Source of the DNA: CBDAPE01 sp965198325
GTDB taxonomy: Bacteria > Pseudomonadota > Alphaproteobacteria > UBA828 > JAPUJA01
Length of the DNA stretch: 64,000 nt
Assembly (NCBI GenBank): GCA_965198325.1
Contig: CBDAPE010000017.1
Location: 558,001 to 622,000, forward strand
Direction: 5' to 3'
Below are positions 8,464 to 16,343 of the stretch, one piece after another. Both the position numbers and the translations under genes were made by a program. The notes under the pieces are model-generated. The model made no database searches, was not told the origin of the DNA, and worked only from the letters and a program-made list of their open reading frames with translations. The stretch's first letter is position 1. Every line of letters starts with the position of its first letter.

Positions 8464-9291
8464 ATGTCCGAGAATGCGTTTTCAGATCTTGCAAAGTACT
8501 ACGGTGCGCTAGCCGAACAGTTGGCCAGCGAGGCGAAGCAAGCTGACCTTCTCAGAAATCCAACCGCGGTTGGAACTGACAGAGAAGAGGTATATCGACG
8601 TTTCTTGGAACGTCACGTGCCAAGATTGTGCGAAGTGTTTCGCGGTGGCTACGTGTTTAATTTGGAGGGAATTCGGTCCAGACAAATAGACATAATTGTT
8701 ACCGCCGGCACGACCCCTCGGTTTGAAATGGGCAGTGGAAACCAAGCAATTTCTCCGCTGGAAGGTACAGTAGCGGTCGCGGAAGTTAAATCGAACCTCA
8801 ACAAGACAACACTGTATGAAGCGCTAGACAATTTCTCAGAGCTGCCTGTGAGCGCTGAACCTGGCCGGGCTTTAAATCCATCTGTCAAGCCTCCTCCACT
8901 CGAACGGCTCTGGGATTTCCCCTTCAAAATTGTATTCGCCTCTAGCGGGGTTGGAAAAACGACGTTGTATCGGCATCTCTATAATTACTACATCGACAAC
9001 CCCAATACTCCCCAAGAATGTAGGCCAAGTATTATTCACGTACTCGGAAAGTTTGTTTTGGTCCGCATTTCGTCAGATATGCAAGCTAGAGAACCGGATG
9101 GGTCCGTAGCCAAGAATCAAACACAGGTAGGCGACTATCGGTGGTTTGATACCCAGAGTGACCTTTCCGCCATGTTGTTTGTATTTTCGAGGTTGCAATC
9201 GAACGCATTCCTCGCGCAGCAGATGATCTGGAAATACGACAACATGATCAATCCAATTATCGAGGAAGCACAAAAGCTCCCTGTCAAATGA
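8464..9291 (+). CDS. DUF6602-like protein with PD-(D/E)XK-type motif
   Basis: A 275-residue protein whose N-terminal half fits the DUF6602 pattern: GTDREEVYRRFLERHVP, the GGYVF segment, SRQIDIIVTAG and VAVAEVKSNLNKTTL. The D...EVK spacing is that of PD-(D/E)XK nuclease folds, and DUF6602 proteins often sit in mobile or defence loci, but no activity is established. I chose the ATG at 8464 because AGGAAG lies just upstream; a GTG at 8452 is possible. Its base composition is visibly more AT-rich than the flanking core genes, which suggests recent acquisition. It lies directly inside MITE copy A. Confidence 0.7.
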   Translation: MSENAFSDLAKYYGALAEQLASEAKQADLLRNPTAVGTDREEVYRRFLERHVPRLCEVFRGGYVFNLEGIRSRQIDIIVTAGTTPRFEMGSGNQAISPLEGTVAVAEVKSNLNKTTLYEALDNFSELPVSAEPGRALNPSVKPPPLERLWDFPFKIVFASSGVGKTTLYRHLYNYYIDNPNTPQECRPSIIHVLGKFVLVRISSDMQAREPDGSVAKNQTQVGDYRWFDTQSDLSAMLFVFSRLQSNAFLAQQMIWKYDNMINPIIEEAQKLPVK

Positions 9292-9496
9292 GCATTGGGC
9301 CACGACCGACACCGCACGGGCCTCGGTTGTTGGGGGCTGCGTGAGCGCAACGGGGACATCACTCGGGTTCGTGGACGCCGGAGATTTCAGTATCAGGGCC
9401 AGGGCCGATCTCGATCACGCAGACGAGACCATGTTTGACGCGCGTGTCGACATCGATATCGAACTACTCGACCCGCTCGGGACCGAACCGCCGGAC

Positions 9497-10075
9497 TTGT
9501 CAACGGCGGAGCAAAATTAGACCAGTTGGGCGGAGCGAGACCAGACCACTTGAGGTGATGCGGTACGCAGTTTAGCGGGTTGTCCCGGTAGTCCACAGGA
9601 GGGACCCGCGCCGCTTCGTGCAGCGCTTGCGTTACGCGAAGCGAAGCGGCCTGGGAGGTCACCGGGTCAACCATGGCGTTGACGATCAAGCAGGCGTTTT
9701 TGGGGATTTCCGCTGTTTTCGGCTTTGGGTGAGACGATAGCTTTCGCCATTCATTTCCAGGATATGGACATGGTGGGTGAGCCGGTCCAGCTTCGGGCGC
9801 TTCGGTGGCTCTTGGCGACGATAGCCCGGTGGTTCCGCATGCCGCAGCATCTTCCTCACCGTCTCACGCGCCAGACCAAACCGACGGGCTGCCTCCCGCT
9901 CACTTATACCTTCAACATGACAGGCAAGCCGTACCTGCAAATAAACATCCACGGTGTACATCCTCCCACCTTCCGTCCCCAAAAGGATCGAAGGCTACAG
10001 GTGGCAGAGTTTTACTCCGCCCGCGGTAGGAAAATCCCCCGCTTCCGTGGTCTAATTTGTCACCGCCGCATACAT
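9497..10075 (-). mobile_element. Internally deleted IS21-family element
   Basis: The right terminus begins TTGTCAACGGCGGAGCAAAA and shares GGAG-AAAA-type repeats with the opposite side near 10020-10065, as expected for the multiple terminal repeats of IS21 elements. Between them only a short fused istA/istB reading frame remains. The same right-end sequence recurs at 15075-15212. The element abuts an IS110 fragment at about 10075. The 9292-9496 stretch before it contains no gene I recognise. Confidence 0.7.
9686..9982 (-). pseudogene. Fused IstA-IstB remnant of an IS21 transposase pair
   Basis: The 98-residue product begins with the IstA N-terminal helix-turn-helix (MYTVDVYLQVRLACHVEG, then SEREAARRFGLARETVRKML) and runs to PPKRPKL. 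It then continues in frame with the extreme C-terminus of IstB (DRLTHHVHILEMNGESYRL). Roughly 1.8 kb, including the DDE catalytic domain and the IstB AAA+ ATPase, has been deleted. It could still encode a small DNA-binding protein able to recognise IS21 ends, but no transposase activity is possible. Confidence 0.85.
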
Positions 10076-10418
10076 CCGCCGTCTCGATCGCCACAAAATT
10101 CATCGTCGGGCGCGACGACGCCTCGCAGATCGCCTCGGCATCCGCCGCATCGTTCTTCTATCGCTTGACGTAAGGCTTGACATATTGCGGCGGGATCAGT
10201 CTCACCGAGTGACCTAGATCGCCGATCTCCCGGCCCCAGTAATGAGCGCCGGCGCAGGCCTCCATCGCCACCGCGCAGCGCGGCTGCGATGCCATAAATT
10301 CCAGTACTTTCCCGCGGCTCAGTTTCTTGCGGAACGCAACCGATCCATCCGCCCGCGCGCCGTGCAGCTGAAAGCTGTTCTTCACCAGATCGATTCCGAT
10401 CATGCCAACCTTGTCCAT
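10076..10418 (-). pseudogene. IS110-family transposase, N-terminal fragment with frameshift
   Basis: The start (MDKVGMIGIDLVKNSFQLHG) and VAMEACAGAHYWGREIGDLG belong to the RuvC-like DEDD domain of IS110 transposases, with Asp in GIDLVK and Glu in AMEA visible. The frame is lost after PPQYVKPYVKR; homology resumes in another frame (KNDAADAEAICEA, then RPTMNFVAIETA) and then ends at the IS21 remnant near 10075. The C-terminal serine domain is missing. The 290 bp upstream of the start (10419-10708) has no gene I can support and is probably IS110 left-end DNA and flank. Confidence 0.85.
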
Positions 10419-10708
10419 GGACGCCCCTTTCCTCTCTTGGCCTTAACACCACTGCCAACATGGCACATCGCGATGACGTCGAGAGGGGCGTCCACTCCAT
10501 CGCTTACAGGCGCGGGACATATTCGGACGTGCTCAGTTGGTTGGAGCTCTTGGCGCTTCGCGGTGAGTGAGCTGAGGGGGCCTGCAGCAAGTAGTAACGG
10601 TCTCCGATGCAGATCCAAGAGTGCTCCACCGAAGAAACCAGTAACACCTGTCACAGCGTGTTTTCGATCTTAAGCGCGCATATGTGTTGTTGGCTCTGTT
10701 TGACGAGC

Positions 10709-11473
10709 TCACCCAGCTTTCCAAACCTGCTTGCACTCTGAGAGATGTTTTCTGAGGGCCTTATTGTTAGGCCGATCCTTCTTGCGCTTTGGTAATTCCA
10801 AGCAGCGTCCATGCAGTTTCCTGTACTCTTCGTCTTTGATGGTTGGAGCTACCCATACTTCTTTTGTTCGAGGATGAACTGTCAGCAACTTACAGTCGAA
10901 CAATGTATGTAAATCAGCTCGGAGAAGAAGACCGTTCGATGTCACGTTCGTGGCAGGTCCAAGATATGGAAAAATGTGCGCTGCTTCCAGGATGTGAAGG
11001 GTCGAGACACCTGTAATCGGGCACCTGCCGCTATATGCGGCGATCAAAGCATCTCGAAAGGCTCTTTGGCCACGACGTTGCGTGATGGTCTTCTTTATCC
11101 TTTTCCGCGCATCCAAGACATTGTTCGGGTCGAACGGTTCGTCGTCAGCCGCGTCCGGAGAGACGATTTGCTGCTGAGGAAAAGGTGCATGTCCTCTTTC
11201 TTTCTCAACTGTGAAACCAAGAGAGGAGAGTCTATTTCTTACCGGGTCACCGCCATGAAACTCATCCCAAGCTAATGGGCCTAAATCTGGCCGAGCGTAA
11301 CCACGGGCAACACCAATGACGGCTTTCGAGTCATAAGAATGTTCCCGATGTATAAGCCAAGTCGTTTTTGCTTTGCCAAATCCATATTTTCTGAGAAATG
11401 GCGATCTCCCGAGTTCATCATACTCCTCTATCGCTCGAAGAACCGACGCGCGCGTGACCACATCTAGCGGCAT
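10709..11473 (-). CDS. McrA-like HNH endonuclease (ScoMcrA-type N-terminal domain + HNH_2)
   Basis: A 254-residue protein of two parts. Residues ~1-95 match the N-terminal head domain of ScoMcrA-type modification-dependent nucleases (RSPFLRKYGFGKAKTTWLIH, YDSKAVIGVARGYA, FHGGDPVRNRLSSLGF). Residues ~135-220 are an HNH_2 nuclease: GRCPITGVS, LEAAHIFPYLG, then NGLLLRADLHTLFDCKLL. The SRA or sulfur-binding module of ScoMcrA is absent. By family it is a type IV-like restriction enzyme acting on modified DNA; the modification is unknown. The ATG at 11473 has GGGAG upstream. It is AT-richer than core genes, consistent with transfer. Confidence 0.82.
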   Translation of the reverse strand: MPLDVVTRASVLRAIEEYDELGRSPFLRKYGFGKAKTTWLIHREHSYDSKAVIGVARGYARPDLGPLAWDEFHGGDPVRNRLSSLGFTVEKERGHAPFPQQQIVSPDAADDEPFDPNNVLDARKRIKKTITQRRGQRAFRDALIAAYSGRCPITGVSTLHILEAAHIFPYLGPATNVTSNGLLLRADLHTLFDCKLLTVHPRTKEVWVAPTIKDEEYRKLHGRCLELPKRKKDRPNNKALRKHLSECKQVWKAG

Positions 11474-11485
11474 GCCCATCTCCCA

Positions 11486-11648
11486 CTAAGTCTCGTGGTG
11501 CCAAATTCGTACTCGCTCCAAGGCTTGGCGAGCAGTCACGATAGGGATGCCGTCAACTTCCTGAAGCGCAGCCATATGCTTCTTATCGCCGGAGACGATT
11601 AGGTTCACGCCTCCAGCAAGCGCCGTAGCCAATATTCGATTGCAGGAA
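11486..11648 (-). pseudogene. PIN-domain toxin, C-terminal fragment
   Basis: Minus-strand translation gives NRILATALAGGVNLIVSGDK followed by HMAALQEVDGIPIVTARQA and a normal stop. This is the last third of a PIN-domain ribonuclease toxin, carrying the conserved acidic VSGDKK block. The N-terminal catalytic aspartates are missing; the sequence breaks at about 11648 against the antitoxin gene on the other strand. It lies 13 bp upstream of the HNH gene on the same strand. Confidence 0.75.
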
Positions 11649-11655
11649 ACCGTCC

Positions 11656-11898
11656 ATGGTGAGCATCAGCATTGGTAACCTCGACGACGGTCTGAAACAT
11701 CGGCTCCGTGGGTGTACGGTGGAGAACGGGCGCTCGATGGAGGAGGAAGTCCGCGACATCCTGCGCCGCGCCGTCGGTGAGTCACCGTCCCCGAAGGCCC
11801 TCGGCCGGGCCATCGACGCGCGCTTTGTCCCGTTCGGCGGTGTCGAGCCCGAGTTTCCCGAACGCGGCCCCATGCGACCATCGCCAGAGCTCGGATGA
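11656..11898 (+). CDS. FitA-type ribbon-helix-helix antitoxin, orphan
   Basis: An 80-residue Arc/ribbon-helix-helix protein: strand VSISIGNLDDGLKHRLR, then GRSMEEEVRDILRRAV, the FitA/StbC signature. Antitoxins of this type repress their operon and neutralise a FitB PIN toxin encoded immediately downstream. No toxin follows: only 70 bp separate it from the convergent RES gene. The PIN fragment next to it is in the opposite orientation, so it is not the usual partner. GTG at 11659 is an alternative start. Confidence 0.75.
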   Translation: MVSISIGNLDDGLKHRLRGCTVENGRSMEEEVRDILRRAVGESPSPKALGRAIDARFVPFGGVEPEFPERGPMRPSPELG

Positions 11899-11968
11899 GC
11901 CCCGGCCGGGGGACAGGCTTTGGGGCGAAGTGGGAACCGTCTAAGACATTTCGGGTGGGTCTGCCAGT

Positions 11969-12541
11969 TCATCCGAAGTCCAGATAACCATGATTAGAGA
12001 TGACTTCGATGTCGATGGGGTATTCCTGTTCGCAGAATACAATCACGTTATTCGACGACGTCTCGCGAGCGCTAGGGACCAGCAGACCGTCGGCACCGAG
12101 GAACGCGCAGGCCTCGGCGATCTCCTGCGAGCGCGGATACTCCCGTTCGCGCTCCACATAGCTCAATTGGCCAAAAGACCCGACGTCGGACCCGATGGAC
12201 GCGAGCGAGTCGAGGTCCGGAAAGCACACGACCGCCTTGAGGGAAACACGCAATTCGAAAAGCTCGTAACGCACCTTGGAAGGCGGTAGGGGTTGGCCTC
12301 GATAGAGGTGGAACTGCCGTTCGGCGATGGCAGCGGCCCTCGTTTCGGACGTGTAAAGGACGTCGAGGGTGCCGTCGTCCCAGCGCCCTCCAGCCCGCCA
12401 GCAGGCGAGCGGGTCGCGCCCTTCGCGGACCGAACGCCACACCCTGCCAGCGTAAGAAGCTCGATCGCTCTGCTCCAACGCGTCGAGCAGCCGCTGATCG
12501 CGGATGGGGCGCACGCTCCGGCCTGCGACGGTTGGGAGCAT
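11969..12541 (-). CDS. RES-domain toxin (NAD+-degrading family)
   Basis: A 190-residue RES-fold protein with the conserved Arg in GRVWRSVREGRDPL, the Tyr in DVLYTSETRAAAIAE and the late serine-containing LVPSARETSSNNVIVF. RES toxins (MbcT/ParT-related) cleave or modify NAD+ or its products to stop growth and are held by Xre/ParS antitoxins. The start at 12541 lies 2 bp after the antitoxin stop (TGA-AC-ATG), so translation is coupled. It is the last gene of a three-gene minus-strand operon. Confidence 0.88.
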   Translation of the reverse strand: MLPTVAGRSVRPIRDQRLLDALEQSDRASYAGRVWRSVREGRDPLACWRAGGRWDDGTLDVLYTSETRAAAIAERQFHLYRGQPLPPSKVRYELFELRVSLKAVVCFPDLDSLASIGSDVGSFGQLSYVEREREYPRSQEIAEACAFLGADGLLVPSARETSSNNVIVFCEQEYPIDIEVISNHGYLDFG

Positions 12542-12543
12542 GT

Positions 12544-12894
12544 TCAGAGGTAAGCGTCGGAGTCGAGTCGGTCGAGAATGGCAATCACGTCTTCGGTCCG
12601 CTCGTCGTGTATGAGATCGATCGCTCTTTGGCCGCCCAACTGCGGATGGCGTGCGTAGAGCCACGCGCGCACTTCCTCGTGGCTGTAGTACTCGCTCAGT
12701 CGCATCACCACGTAGGCGAGATCGGACATGATCAGCTGGGTTTTGGGGTGCGGCGACTTTCGGCCGCTTCCCCAGCGCGAAACGGTGGCCTTGGAGACAC
12801 CAGTGAAATTGGCGATGTCAGTTCCCTTCAAACCGCCATCCCTCTGGAGCCGTGCAATGAATTGTACGACCGGTCTTGCTGTTGCCTCAGTCAT
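12544..12894 (-). CDS. Xre/MbcA/ParS-type antitoxin
   Basis: A 116-residue protein with an N-terminal helix-turn-helix (GLKGTDIANFTGVSKATVSR) and a C-terminal toxin-binding domain (EEVRAWLYARHPQLGGQRAI, then DVIAILDRLDSDAYL) as in RES-Xre pairs. It should bind the RES toxin and autoregulate the operon. Its ATG overlaps the stop of the upstream 437-codon gene (ATGA at 12891-12894), so expression depends on translation of that gene. Confidence 0.9.
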   Translation of the reverse strand: MTEATARPVVQFIARLQRDGGLKGTDIANFTGVSKATVSRWGSGRKSPHPKTQLIMSDLAYVVMRLSEYYSHEEVRAWLYARHPQLGGQRAIDLIHDERTEDVIAILDRLDSDAYL

Positions 12895-14204
12895 GCCGAA
12901 CTCCGATGCGTCGGTGCTCTGGGTCCCTGCCGCATCTTCAGGGGCGGCGGAGAGGGGCGAATGTCTTCCGAGAGCGTTTCGAACATCCTGGTCATGCTGT
13001 CGATGCGCTTCCTCCAGTGCGACAGGGCCTTGTTGAGTCTGCCGTCGTCGATGTCGAGGTGCACCAGGTCGCGCGCCAGACGCTCGGCGGCGCGCAGCTC
13101 CCTATTGATGAAATGGTCAATGCGCCGTGCGTCAGGAACCTCGAAGAGCGCGTCGTTTGCTCGGAATTTCTGCCGTGCGATATGCGAACGGTGGTTTTCC
13201 AGCGTTGAGGTAAGTCCGCGCGGACAGCAATCTCGATCGCCGCAGGCCACTAGCCGCCGCCCCCGTGCGGTGCTTGCTATGGTCTCGAGATCCTTCTTGA
13301 GGAACGACTTGTCCATTCCCGGCAGTGGTATGTAGATGGGACGTCCGAAGGATCGTTCCGTGCCCAACTGCTTCGGCGGCGTGTTCCACGAACGGGCATC
13401 GAAGCGGTCCCGTTCGCCAATCCCGTGCGCGATGCCGGAGACGATGCCGAAAGCGAGCGCGCCAAGGCCCACTAGCCCGCCGACGTAGTCGAGAAGTATA
13501 GGGTAACCTAGGACGTGCAGTTCCCGGATTGCTCCCAGAGTCCGCTTGACAGTGTGCGGCCCAGAATCGGCTCCAAAGCCGGAGAGTCGCAAGACCAGGT
13601 TGTCGATCGGAAGGCCACGCAGATCAGTCAAGATCCGGGGAAGATACTCCTCGTCTAACAGGCGCGTGTGGGGCAGGATCAGCGGATAGTCGATGCCGAC
13701 GTGACGAGCCCCGTCCCGATCCAGCGCGTCGCGGAGGAAGGCAACGCTTCGGCAATCGATCGGCAGCCAGACATTGTCGACCCCGGGACGAAGAAGATGC
13801 GTGGGAGACATGACGGATGTCACGCCGAGCTCGGCGGCCGTCCGGGCGATCTTGCCGAACAGATCGGAGTCAGCTTCCCGCTCGAAGTCGTCCGGCTCCA
13901 GCGGCCGTCTCGCGTCCTCAACTGCCCAGGGCGTTCCCGTAGCCGATCCGCTGAACTTGCCGACCTCGCTCAGCTCCGCAACTTTTGGATCGAGCATGAC
14001 GTCGGCGCCGGAGGCCCGCAGGGATCGTATGAATTCCTTCTGGAAACAGGCCTTGGACGCATCGACGATCACCGCGCGTGCCGGGAGGCGACCCTCGGCA
14101 TGGAGGTCCTCGAGCCGCCGGTAGGAGAACTCGCCAGTGCGGATTGCATGACCGATGGGCGTGCGGAGCGCACCGGTGAGCGGGAGCTGGACGACTTTCG
14201 CCAT
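12891..14204 (-). CDS. Unrecognised 437-aa protein, probable alpha/beta barrel with C-x4-CC site, first gene of the RES-Xre operon
   Basis: I do not recognise a named family. Regular alternation of hydrophobic strands and helices (RAVIVDASKACFQ, GADVMLDPKVAELS, VTSVMSPTHLL, VGIDYPLILP, LPIDNLVLRLSGFG, YPILLDYVGGLVGLGALAFG) suggests a TIM-barrel-like enzyme. Near residue 325 comes VACGDRDCCPRGL, a likely metal site (C-x4-CC), followed by a helical, Arg-rich tail (HIARQKFRAND, RIDHFINRELRAAERLARDL). A barrel with a late Cys cluster recalls tRNA-guanine transglycosylase-like proteins such as DpdA, but the similarity is only architectural. It overlaps the antitoxin start by ATGA, so it belongs to the toxin-antitoxin operon and leads it. 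Confidence 0.6.
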   Translation of the reverse strand: MAKVVQLPLTGALRTPIGHAIRTGEFSYRRLEDLHAEGRLPARAVIVDASKACFQKEFIRSLRASGADVMLDPKVAELSEVGKFSGSATGTPWAVEDARRPLEPDDFEREADSDLFGKIARTAAELGVTSVMSPTHLLRPGVDNVWLPIDCRSVAFLRDALDRDGARHVGIDYPLILPHTRLLDEEYLPRILTDLRGLPIDNLVLRLSGFGADSGPHTVKRTLGAIRELHVLGYPILLDYVGGLVGLGALAFGIVSGIAHGIGERDRFDARSWNTPPKQLGTERSFGRPIYIPLPGMDKSFLKKDLETIASTARGRRLVACGDRDCCPRGLTSTLENHRSHIARQKFRANDALFEVPDARRIDHFINRELRAAERLARDLVHLDIDDGRLNKALSHWRKRIDSMTRMFETLSEDIRPSPPPLKMRQGPRAPTHRSSA

Positions 14205-14242
14205 GCCGCAATGCCCTCTATCTTTGTGTTACAGGACATATA

Positions 14243-14551
14243 TCAGATGAAACAGTAATAGCAATCGTCCTGCGTTTCAAGGGGGGTCCGCCCGGCGGCA
14301 TGAGCCGAAGGCGACCAGCCGGCCACACAAGTCCCCACTAGATGGCCATCGTGTTCCTTCAGCTCGGCGCGCGCATAGCGCACACAGCCGCCGAAGCGGT
14401 AGAAGGGCGGGCCGTCGCCCGTGATGCGAAGTCGGCCCATCGTGCGTGTCGATACGGCGGGTCGTTGGACCCGAGCGGCTTCGACGAGGAGCGGGCGCGT
14501 TTCTGTATGGAGAACATGGTGCGTCGGCGGCGCGGCCCGCTGGCCAGTCAC
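14243..14551 (-). pseudogene. Possible HTH_17/AlpA-like DNA-binding protein remnant
   Basis: The central part reads VSTRTMGRLRITGDGPPFYR followed by FGGCVRYARAELKEH, the pattern of small MerR/AlpA-type helix-turn-helix proteins used as excisionases or phage regulators. The sequence before and after does not continue the family, and plausible continuation lies in another frame, so I read it as decayed. It sits just upstream of the three-gene toxin operon. The rest of 14205-14860 contains nothing else I can support. Confidence 0.4.
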
Positions 14552-14859
14552 AGGAGCGGATCGCGGCGCCGGAAACGATGACCGTGAGTGCGATGTCAGG
14601 GTGGGCGGCGATGCCGGGTTCGACGCCGATTCCGCCGTCGCCGCGCATTAGCAGCCTGGGAAGTGCCTTGTTGGACGGTGTGTTGCGGGGTCAATCCGGG
14701 CCCAAATCCGCGCATCAGTCAGTTGCCATTGACGTTTGCGGCGGGGTGGTGGTACGATTCCGCGCGTAAGATCAATAGGTTGGGACAGTTCAGACCGGAA
14801 TCTCGACCAAATGTCGGTCTCGGGGGTTGCGAGCCCCCGCAACCAACATAAACCCCCGC

Positions 14860-15026
14860 AAACCGCCTTGCGCTCTGGGCCGGTAGCTGCCCGTTCGATG
14901 CCACGTCCGTACCCACTTGATCGCCGTAGACGGGGCGGTCCCAAAGCGCTTTGCCGCTCTCCGTCGCGACACCCCGCCAACCACCGCCACCCGGCGACGC
15001 AAATCATTCGAAAGAGGTCGCGTCAT
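14860..15026 (-). pseudogene. IS630-family transposase, N-terminal fragment
   Basis: Minus-strand MTRPLSNDLRRRVAVVGGVS followed by RRRAAKRFGTAPSTAIKWVR and TGSYRPRAQGG is the N-terminal helix-turn-helix of IS630-type transposases. Homology stops after QGG and the DDE domain is absent. It lies between the toxin operon and IS21/MITE sequences at the right edge of the island. Confidence 0.75.
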
Positions 15027-15074
15027 GCAGGCTGGCCTCTTTCTCCAGCCCGCATCTTGAATCACATATCCAAG

Positions 15075-15212
15075 TTGTCAACGGCGAAGCAAAACCAGTC
15101 CACTTGATGTGATGCGGTGTGGGGTGTTGCGGGTTGTCCCGGTAGCTCATAGGAGGGAGCCGCACTGCTTCGTGTAGCGTATGCGTCACGCGAAGCAAAG
15201 AAGCGTGGGATA
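15075..15212 (-). mobile_element. IS21-family right-end fragment
   Basis: TTGTCAACGGCGAAGCAAAA and the following DNA through CGTCACGCGAAGCAAAGAAG repeat, with scattered changes, the right end of the deleted IS21 element at 9497-9684. Only the terminus is present. It adjoins MITE copy B. Confidence 0.7.
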
Positions 15213-15237
15213 GACGTTTACGTCTACCCTGTGGACC

Positions 15238-15486
15238 TGTCCCTTCCATTAACTCCATCCGGCGCGGAAACCCTGGTATTTTGGACGTCCTAGCCACTGG
15301 CTTGGCTGGTTGCGCCGAAGGACGTCCCGTTGATGACGAGGTGCGGTGATCTCAAGCTATCGCATGGCGCGACTGCGAAAGCCCGAGAGAACGCCATGAA
15401 GCAGGATCGTGTGCGGACCACCAACGCTATCAAATCACCCTGAAAGGCCCGGATTTCTGCGCCGGACGGAATTTATAGGAGGGACA
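15238..15486 (-). mobile_element. MITE copy B (complete, ~249 bp, inverted relative to copy A)
   Basis: It begins TGTCCCTTCCATTAACTCCA and ends GACGGAATTTATAGGAGGGA plus CA; the two ends are inverted repeats of ~38 bases. Its reverse complement aligns along its whole length with copy A at 8070-8320. The 3' part of hyuB is lost exactly at its right end, so this copy marks the right boundary of the island. Confidence 0.85.
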
Positions 15487-16343
15487 GTCGTGTTGACGGG
15501 CCCGCGAGTCGCGTCGCCCGAGCCGGAAAAGTCGAAGCGCACCCGCCCGCCGGTGCGCTCGATGCGAACCCGGATTGCGATGGGGTCGCTCCCCGTGCCG
15601 TCGTCGTCGATCCAGTCTTCGCCCTCGAAGACCCCGTCAGGGAGGGCTTGCAGAGCCTCGGCCGTTTCCCGGGCCGACTGGTCGATCAGGGCATCGATCG
15701 CACTTTCCAGCGTCTCGACCCCGAAGCGCCCGATCAGATCGCCCAGCCGCTCGTCCGCTGCGTGCGTCGCCGCGACCTGCGCGAGAATATCGCCTTCCCG
15801 CTCGGCAGCGCCCCGGACATTTGCCAGGACCAGATCGAGCGTCTCCCGATTCGGACCGTCAGCGGTGAACCAGCGGACCGGGGAGAGACGCAAGCCCTCC
15901 TGCCAGGCATCGGTGGCGCTCGCAAGATAGCTGCCGGGCACCGCGCCGCCGATATCGGCCCAGTGGGCGAGGCTGATGGCGAAGGCGACCAGCCGGTCTC
16001 CGGAATAAATCGGCCTGATCGCCTTGACGTCGGGCAGATGATTGCCACCGATCTCAGGCAGGTTGAGGAACCATACGTCGCCGGGAGCGAAACGCTCGAG
16101 CGGCACGCGTTTGAGCAGCTCCCGGATGGTCGAGCTCATCACGCCCATATGGATGGGAATATCGCGGCCTTGTGCGATCAGCGCGCCGTTCGCGTCCGTC
16201 AGCGCCGACGACAGGTCGCCCGCCTCGCGCAGAAGGGGCGAGCGTGCGGCACGCATCACCACGAGCGACATCTCCTCTGCGATCGACGAGAGCCCGTGGC
16301 GGATCACTTCGACGGTGAAGGGATCGGGCGCGGCACGGGCCAT
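15487..16343 (-). pseudogene. hyuB: Hydantoinase B/oxoprolinase family subunit, C-terminally truncated
   Basis: The first ~285 residues of a HyuB-type ATP-dependent hydantoinase/oxoprolinase subunit: DPFTVEVIRHGLSSIAEEMS, VMRAARSPLLREAGDLSSAL, PIHMGVMSSTIREL and FLNLPEIGGNHLPD, running to SGSGDATRGPVNTT. Complete proteins are ~520-600 residues. The reading ends directly at MITE copy B, so the C-terminal half is lost. Its ATG overlaps the hyuA stop (TAATG), showing it was the second gene of a hyuAB operon. With hyuB broken, the intact HyuA probably has no working partner from this locus. Confidence 0.93.

Noticed and set aside
9393..9689. Two similar minus-strand peptides at 9393-9689 and 15004-15297 as a paralogous protein family
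   Set aside because: Their similarity comes from the repeated non-coding IS21 right end, and both lack starts and family matches.
11486..11898. FitA antitoxin plus PIN fragment as a working toxin-antitoxin pair
   Set aside because: They are on opposite strands and the PIN piece lacks its N-terminal catalytic acids.
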